Part shown: in pieces, positions 25,226 to 29,118 of the stretch
How positions within the stretch are numbered: position 1 is the stretch's first letter
How the letters are laid out: every line of letters begins with the position of its first letter
DNA from: JANQRV01 sp964533785
GTDB taxonomy: Bacteria; Bacteroidota; Bacteroidia; Chitinophagales; Saprospiraceae
Reading direction: 5' to 3'
NCBI GenBank assembly: GCA_964533785.1
Contig: CAZHNG010000034.1
Location: forward strand, 1 to 29,118
Length of the DNA: 29,118 bases
The notes under the pieces: model-generated
What the model saw: the letters and a program-made list of their open reading frames with translations, nothing else
The model's database searches: none
Told to the model about the DNA's origin: nothing
Translations under genes and position numbers: made by a program

Positions 25226-26016
25226 ACATGCCAGCTAAGACGGATCTAAACCGCTACAAATATCTGTTTGGATTAATTGGGTTTCCGCTCTCTCATTCTT
25301 TTTCAAAGAAATATTTTTCCGCTAAATTTGAAAAAGAAGGGATTGAAGAATTTTATTACGAATTATTTCCCCTTGAAAGCATCGAGGAATTTCCCAATTT
25401 GATTGGAAAAAATCCCAATCTTATCGGACTTAACGTTACGGTTCCCTATAAAGAAGCCGTTATTCCTTTTCTCGATGAGTTAGACGAAAGCGCAGCAGCA
25501 GTCAATGCCGTCAATGTGATCAGTATCCAACCGGACAAAAGAGTTGGCTACAACAGTGATGTTTACGGCTTCCAAAAGTCTTTGGAAAACTTTTTAACGG
25601 AGGTCGGTCGAAAGCCTAATGATCTGAAAGCTCTTATTTTAGGTACCGGTGGAGCTGCCAAAGCAGTACAGTTTGTACTCACTACGATGCAAATCCCGTT
25701 TTTAACCGTCTCCAGGTCGGCCCACAAAGGCAAGTTGACATACGACGATCTGGATCAGCGCTGTATTTCATCCCACAAACTGATCATCAATACGACCCCA
25801 CTGGGCATGGCTCCTAATGTTCATACCTGCCCGCCTATCCCTTATGAAAATATGGAACCCGATCATTTGTTGTTTGACCTGGTTTACAACCCGGAAACCA
25901 CCTTATTTCTGGAAAAGGGATTTCTTCAGGGAGCCAAAGGTAAAAATGGAATGGAAATGTTACATTTACAGGCCGAAAGGGCCTGGGAGATATGGAAAAA
26001 GAAAACTGAGCATTAA
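25222..26016 (+). CDS. aroE: Shikimate dehydrogenase
   Basis: Reduces 3-dehydroshikimate to shikimate with NADPH in the chorismate pathway (cytoplasm). The substrate domain shows GFPLSHSFSKKYFSAKF (shikimate-binding Ser pair) and LNVTVPYKEAVIPFLDEL with the catalytic Lys, then AVNAVNVI and YNSDVYGFQKSL. The nucleotide domain has LILGTGGAAKAVQFVL and INTTPLGMAPN, and the C-terminal helix has GKNGMEMLHLQAERAWEIW with the conserved Gln. The 264-residue length is typical. It begins 4 bp inside the DUF368 gene; an alternative ATG lies two codons later. Downstream is a small tandem repeat, then proline dehydrogenase. Confidence 0.94.
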   Translation: MNMPAKTDLNRYKYLFGLIGFPLSHSFSKKYFSAKFEKEGIEEFYYELFPLESIEEFPNLIGKNPNLIGLNVTVPYKEAVIPFLDELDESAAAVNAVNVISIQPDKRVGYNSDVYGFQKSLENFLTEVGRKPNDLKALILGTGGAAKAVQFVLTTMQIPFLTVSRSAHKGKLTYDDLDQRCISSHKLIINTTPLGMAPNVHTCPPIPYENMEPDHLLFDLVYNPETTLFLEKGFLQGAKGKNGMEMLHLQAERAWEIWKKKTEH

Positions 26017-26019
26017 GAA

Positions 26020-26055
26020 AGTCCTGACCGAAGCAGTCCTGACCGAGGCGTCAGG
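26020..26055. repeat. Tandem 15-bp repeat with small hairpin
   Basis: AGTCCTGACCGAAGC (26020-26034) is followed immediately by AGTCCTGACCGAGGC (26035-26049), one mismatch. The second copy forms CCTGAC-CGAGGC-GTCAGG (26038-26055), a perfect 6-bp stem. It lies 4 bp after the aroE stop and 37 bp before the next gene. Confidence 0.55.
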
Positions 26056-26091
26056 AAGCGTCAGAAAAGCAATGAGACAACTTTAAAAGCT

Positions 26092-27279
26092 ATGCAGGAA
26101 AGTATTTCAAAACTGGATTTTAAAAATACGGAAATTGCGTTTAGTGCCAAATCGGATCGGGAATTGAAACAAATGGCCTGGCTATTCAACTGGATGAATA
26201 AATCTTCTTTGGTAAAAATTGGCTCTAAACTTTTATTGATTGCGATTAAATTGCGCCTGCCTTTTGTAAAAATGATCGTTCGCAAAACGATATTCAGGCA
26301 ATTCTGCGGAGGACGTACTTTACTAGAAACTAAAAACTCCGTGGACAAGCTTTATGCACATGGCGTATTGAGCATCTTAGATTATGGAGTAGAAGCCAAA
26401 CAACACGAAAAGGAATTCAATAAAACGATGAATGAAATCATTCGCGCTATTGAATTTGCTCATTTAAATCCAAGCGTACCGGCCATCAGTATTAAGATCA
26501 CAGGCTTAGCCAGATTTTCTTTTCTCGAAGACCTTCAGAACCATAAACCACTGAAACAAGAAAACCGCAATGAATACAAGAACATCCTGAAAAGAATCGA
26601 TGCCATTTGCCATACCGGCAAGCAAAAAGGGGTCTCCGTTTTAATTGATGCCGAAGAAAGCTGGATACAAAAACCTATTGATCATTTTGCTACCGTAATG
26701 ATGCGTCGTTATAACCGGGAAGAAGTCGTTGTTTATAATACCTTCCAAATGTACCGGAAAGGGATGCTTCAATTCCTCATTGACTCTTATAACCTGGCAC
26801 AGAAAGGCGGTTATATGCTGGGGGCAAAATTGGTCAGGGGTGCCTACATGGAAAAAGAACGAGCGCGCGCTGAAAATATGGGCTACGAAGATCCCATCCT
26901 GGAAAGCAAAGAAGCTGTTAATGATGCCTATGATACCGCCGTACGTTTTTGTGTCGACAACTACGAAGACCTGGCTTTGATCAACGCCTCTCATAATGAA
27001 CAAAGCAACCTGTTACAAGCTCAACTGATCGCCGAACAGGATATTAAAAGAAGCCATCCGCATCTCATCTTTTCTCAATTGTACGGGATGAGTGATAATC
27101 TGACCTTTAACCTCGCAAATGCCGGTTTTTACGTAGCGAAATATTTACCCTATGGTTCGGTGAAAGAAGTAGTACCGTATTTGATTAGGAGGGCTCAGGA
27201 AAACACTGCAGTCACTGGCGACGTGAGCCGGGAATTGGGTATGATCAAGCAGGAGATGAAAAGAAGAGGATTGACGTAG
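26092..27279 (+). CDS. Proline dehydrogenase (PRODH domain protein)
   Basis: FAD-dependent oxidation of L-proline to pyrroline-5-carboxylate, passing electrons to the quinone pool; first step of proline use as carbon and nitrogen source. This is the monofunctional form of 395 residues. The beta-alpha barrel motifs are present: SILDYGVEAK, ISIKITGLARF, VSVLIDAEESWIQKPID, NTFQMYRKGMLQFL, GGYMLGAKLVRGAYMEKERA, FSQLYGMSDNLTF, and the proline-binding YGSVKEVVPYLIRRAQENTAV with the Arg pair near the C-terminus. The P5C dehydrogenase partner is not in the window; glutamate dehydrogenase (7923-9341) would act on the glutamate that results. ATG at 26092. Confidence 0.93.
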   Translation: MQESISKLDFKNTEIAFSAKSDRELKQMAWLFNWMNKSSLVKIGSKLLLIAIKLRLPFVKMIVRKTIFRQFCGGRTLLETKNSVDKLYAHGVLSILDYGVEAKQHEKEFNKTMNEIIRAIEFAHLNPSVPAISIKITGLARFSFLEDLQNHKPLKQENRNEYKNILKRIDAICHTGKQKGVSVLIDAEESWIQKPIDHFATVMMRRYNREEVVVYNTFQMYRKGMLQFLIDSYNLAQKGGYMLGAKLVRGAYMEKERARAENMGYEDPILESKEAVNDAYDTAVRFCVDNYEDLALINASHNEQSNLLQAQLIAEQDIKRSHPHLIFSQLYGMSDNLTFNLANAGFYVAKYLPYGSVKEVVPYLIRRAQENTAVTGDVSRELGMIKQEMKRRGLT

Positions 27280-27942
27280 ACCAGATTTAATGTTCTATTA
27301 ACATGCTGAAATTTTTAGCTTTACTACCCTGGTATATAATTTCGAAGCAACCGATCAAAAAAAAAATTATCTTTCAGACAGCTCCAGCAGTTAATAAATC
27401 CTTTCGGCATATTGACTGCAAACCAAATATACCAAGCCACCCGCAGGCTTCACCCATTGCTCTTAACCTTTAATTATGAGCACTTTACAAAAGCTGTTTC
27501 CAAGAAGAATTAATACTGAATTAACACCTATTAATGTTGAATTAACATTCATATCTGACCTTTACTATGGTTTAAAAGGTAAATTTTTGCTTTTTAAGAA
27601 ATTTACTTCACATTCAATCGCCTGGGTAATTTGAAAACACATTCGCAACTACTATTTAGGGAACAAAAGACAGTTTTATATCAATTCATTTTTCGTGGCA
27701 ATCCGCAGCAAGCATGTCATATTTTTTCCAATGTCATCCTTTCCCGATCAAAGTATTTACCAGTCTTACAGTTAATTCCTAATTCCTTTCCCAATTATCG
27801 GATTCTGTGGTCAATCTACGGTTGCTTATGCGCAATGATAAAATCGTTGCCTAGCTATCGAATCAACAAACATCAAAACGCTTAATCATAATTTATTATG
27901 AATATATATCGTAAAATTTTTATTAACAAAACCAATCACATT
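27280..27942. other. 663-bp AT-rich region without a supported gene
   Basis: Only short open frames occur (52 codons at 27476-27634 and 84 codons from a TTG at 27631), neither resembling a family I know. The region holds an imperfect tandem of two 21-bp units at 27509-27529 and 27530-27550 (ATTAAT..TGAATTAACA in both); the second includes AATGTT-GAATT-AACATT, a perfect dyad. It probably contains the promoter of the downstream secreted-protein gene, but I cannot place a -33/-7 pair convincingly. Confidence 0.5.
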
Positions 27943-29109
27943 ATGAATCTAAGATTCTACGCTTTTCTGGCGTTGCTGATGGTATCTTGTTCATGGGCTT
28001 TTGCATAGAATGAGATCACTATAACGGACGCCGATTTAGAAGGGGGTCAAACGTATAATTGGACCGCTGACAATATTTATATCCTTGACGGTTTAGTATA
28101 CCTTGAAGCCGGCGGTACTTTAAACATCGAGGCTGGTACTGTCATCAAGGGCGCTGCAAAAGAAAATGACATGGACGAAGCTTCGGCCTTGATCATTACC
28201 AGAGATGCACAGATCTTCGCTAACGGTACTGCCGAAGCACCCATTATCTTCACTGCTGAAGCCGATGATCCTGCCGATCCGAACGATGTACCAAACCCAC
28301 AAGAAGCTCGTGGACTTTGGGGTGGTTTGCTTATCCTGGGTAATGCAACTATCGCTCGTCCCGGCGGTGAAGATGGTATCGAAGGGATCGACGCTGATGA
28401 GCCTCGTGCAAGATTCGGTGGTCTTGACAATCCTGACGATGACGACAGTTCCGGTTCTCTATCTTACGTTTCTATCCGCCACGGTGGTATTGCCCTTTCT
28501 CCGGGTAATGAGATCAACGGTCTTTCCCTTGGTGGTGTTGGCCGTGGTACGAACTTAGACCACATCGAAATTTTCGCTAACCTGGACGATGGTATCGAAT
28601 TCTTCGGTGGTACCGTTGACTTGAAATACGCTTCTGTTTCTTACTGCGGTGACGATAGCTACGATTATGACTTCGGATGGAGAGGTCGCGGACAATTCTG
28701 GTTCTCTCTGAATGATGATGCGCCACAATTTGCCGGCCGTGCTGGTGAGTACGATGGTGCAAGCCCTGATGGGCAGACCCCATTCGCACAACCTACTATT
28801 TACAATGCTACTTACATTGGTTCTGGCCAAGGTGATACTCCACAGGGAGACGGTAACGACTTTGCTTTTGTCTTCCGTGACAGAGCGGGTGGTTTCTACT
28901 GGAACTCTATCTTCACTGACTTCAACGGTAAAGCTATGACCATTGAAGATTTGGATGGCACTGATGAAGATTCTTGGGCCAATTTCCAGAATGCTGACCT
29001 GGCATTGAAAAATAATATTTGGTTTGCTTTCAAAGAGTCTGCTAACCTGGCTGATCTAGTGCGCAGGAACGAAGTTCCTGCGCAACTATTTTTTTTCGCA
29101 AACCCCTAA
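27943..29109 (+). pseudogene. Secreted beta-helix-type protein gene with in-frame amber codon and abnormal 3' end
   Basis: The reading frame begins MNLRFYAFL, has a textbook signal peptide ending SWAFA (residue 21), then a TAG at 28006-28008, then continues open for 366 codons in the same frame (NEITITDADLEGGQTYNW, LEAGGTLNIEAGTVIKG, GLWGGLLILGNATI, LSYVSIRHGGIALSPG, GVGRGTNLDHIEIFANLDDG, FGGTVDLKYASVSYCGDDSYDYD). The repeated short strands and Gly/Asp-rich turns are typical of Bacteroidota secreted parallel beta-helix proteins. TAG differs from CAG (Gln) by one base, and Gln after the cleavage site is usual in this phylum, as in two other signal peptides of this window. The last ~16 residues (from about VRRNEVPAQ) are read through a terminator-like hairpin and give no plausible helix ending or sorting domain, so the 3' end is also truncated. 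An alternative in-frame ATG lies at 27898. Suppression or sequencing error remains possible. Confidence 0.8.
29061..29096 (+). terminator. Perfect 10-bp hairpin followed by T8, inside the end of the reading frame
   Basis: GCGCAGGAAC (29061-29070), loop GAA, GTTCCTGCGC (29074-29083), then AACTA and eight T (29089-29096). It has the form of a Rho-independent terminator but lies within the last codons of the secreted-protein frame. It may be a genuine terminator brought in by a rearrangement, or a palindromic end of a REP/IS200-like element; the window ends 22 bp later, so this cannot be resolved. Confidence 0.65.
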
Positions 29110-29118
29110 ATTTCCATT

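Noticed and set aside
27476..27634. 52-codon open frame MSTLQKLF... on the plus strand
   Set aside because: Its internal repeat INTELTP/INVELTF is simply the 21-bp DNA repeat read as codons; no family resemblance.
27631..27885. 84-codon open frame on the plus strand
   Set aside because: TTG start, no recognisable motif, no ribosome site and no coding character; treated as chance.
27280..27942. Possible tRNA or small RNA in the gene-free region
   Set aside because: No cloverleaf or T-loop GTTCRA signature was found by eye; nothing to support an RNA gene.

Overview
The window looks like chromosomal DNA from a gliding-type member of the Bacteroidota, most likely the Saprospirales/Lewinella/Haliscomenobacter side. 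That is an inference from gene content. Supporting points are a Bacteroidota-style LptD next to an Amidase_3 protein and an MlaD-type MCE protein, a GldG-family protein with a DUF4340 partner, a CcmD-like mini membrane protein, a DUF6435/Lacal_2735 mini protein, and start regions that mostly lack clear Shine-Dalgarno sequences. A run of ten N at 12835-12844 shows it is a draft assembly. No tRNA, rRNA, CRISPR array, transposase, phage gene or plasmid gene was found.

Layout. Positions 90-4184 (minus strand) hold tRNA maturation and modification genes (CCA-adding enzyme, DusB), a TraB/GumN protein and an Lrp/AsnC regulator. Positions 4429-7683 (plus strand), divergent from the regulator, hold two exported beta-propeller proteins: an Ig-like/LVIVD protein and a YVTN protein with a His/Met-rich insert. 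Positions 7923-9552 (minus) hold glutamate dehydrogenase and an overlapping CcmD-like protein, and 9709-9882 (plus) a 57-residue DUF6435 protein. Positions 10100-16525 form an envelope block: LptD (minus, 5' end lost in the gap), then on the plus strand amidase, MlaD and a divergent PiT-like permease. Positions 16662-22519 (plus) form a tightly packed set: ABC exporter, GldG, DUF4340 protein and an S1/P1 nuclease or zinc phospholipase C-like protein, with overlaps at two of the three junctions. Positions 22560-27279 (plus) hold a Tat-exported Gfo/Idh/MocA oxidoreductase, a DUF368 (PopT-type) polyprenyl-phosphate transporter, AroE and proline dehydrogenase. Positions 27943-29109 hold a secreted beta-helix-type protein gene with an in-frame amber codon exactly where the signal peptide should be cleaved, and an apparently foreign 3' end containing a perfect hairpin followed by eight T.

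The genes are mostly housekeeping and envelope functions. The unusual content is between them. Many gaps carry short-period repeats (7-bp or 9-bp units) or strings of small palindromes, several arranged as inverted arms so that the transcript would fold into one long hairpin. Examples are the heptad arrays at 11-52, 3592-3619, 16538-16631 and 23979-24023, the 9-bp array at 9944-10009, and a 22-bp perfect (one G-U) stem at 6445-6513. At two places the CAATGAR heptad itself supplies the stop codon of the gene it abuts.

The items most worth following up are the amber-interrupted secreted protein and its hairpin end, the 5 x 5 heptad hairpin, the LVIVD/YVTN pair with a metal-binding-like loop, the gldG operon in which an ABC exporter sits where a GldF-type permease would be expected, and the degenerate PiT-like permease.
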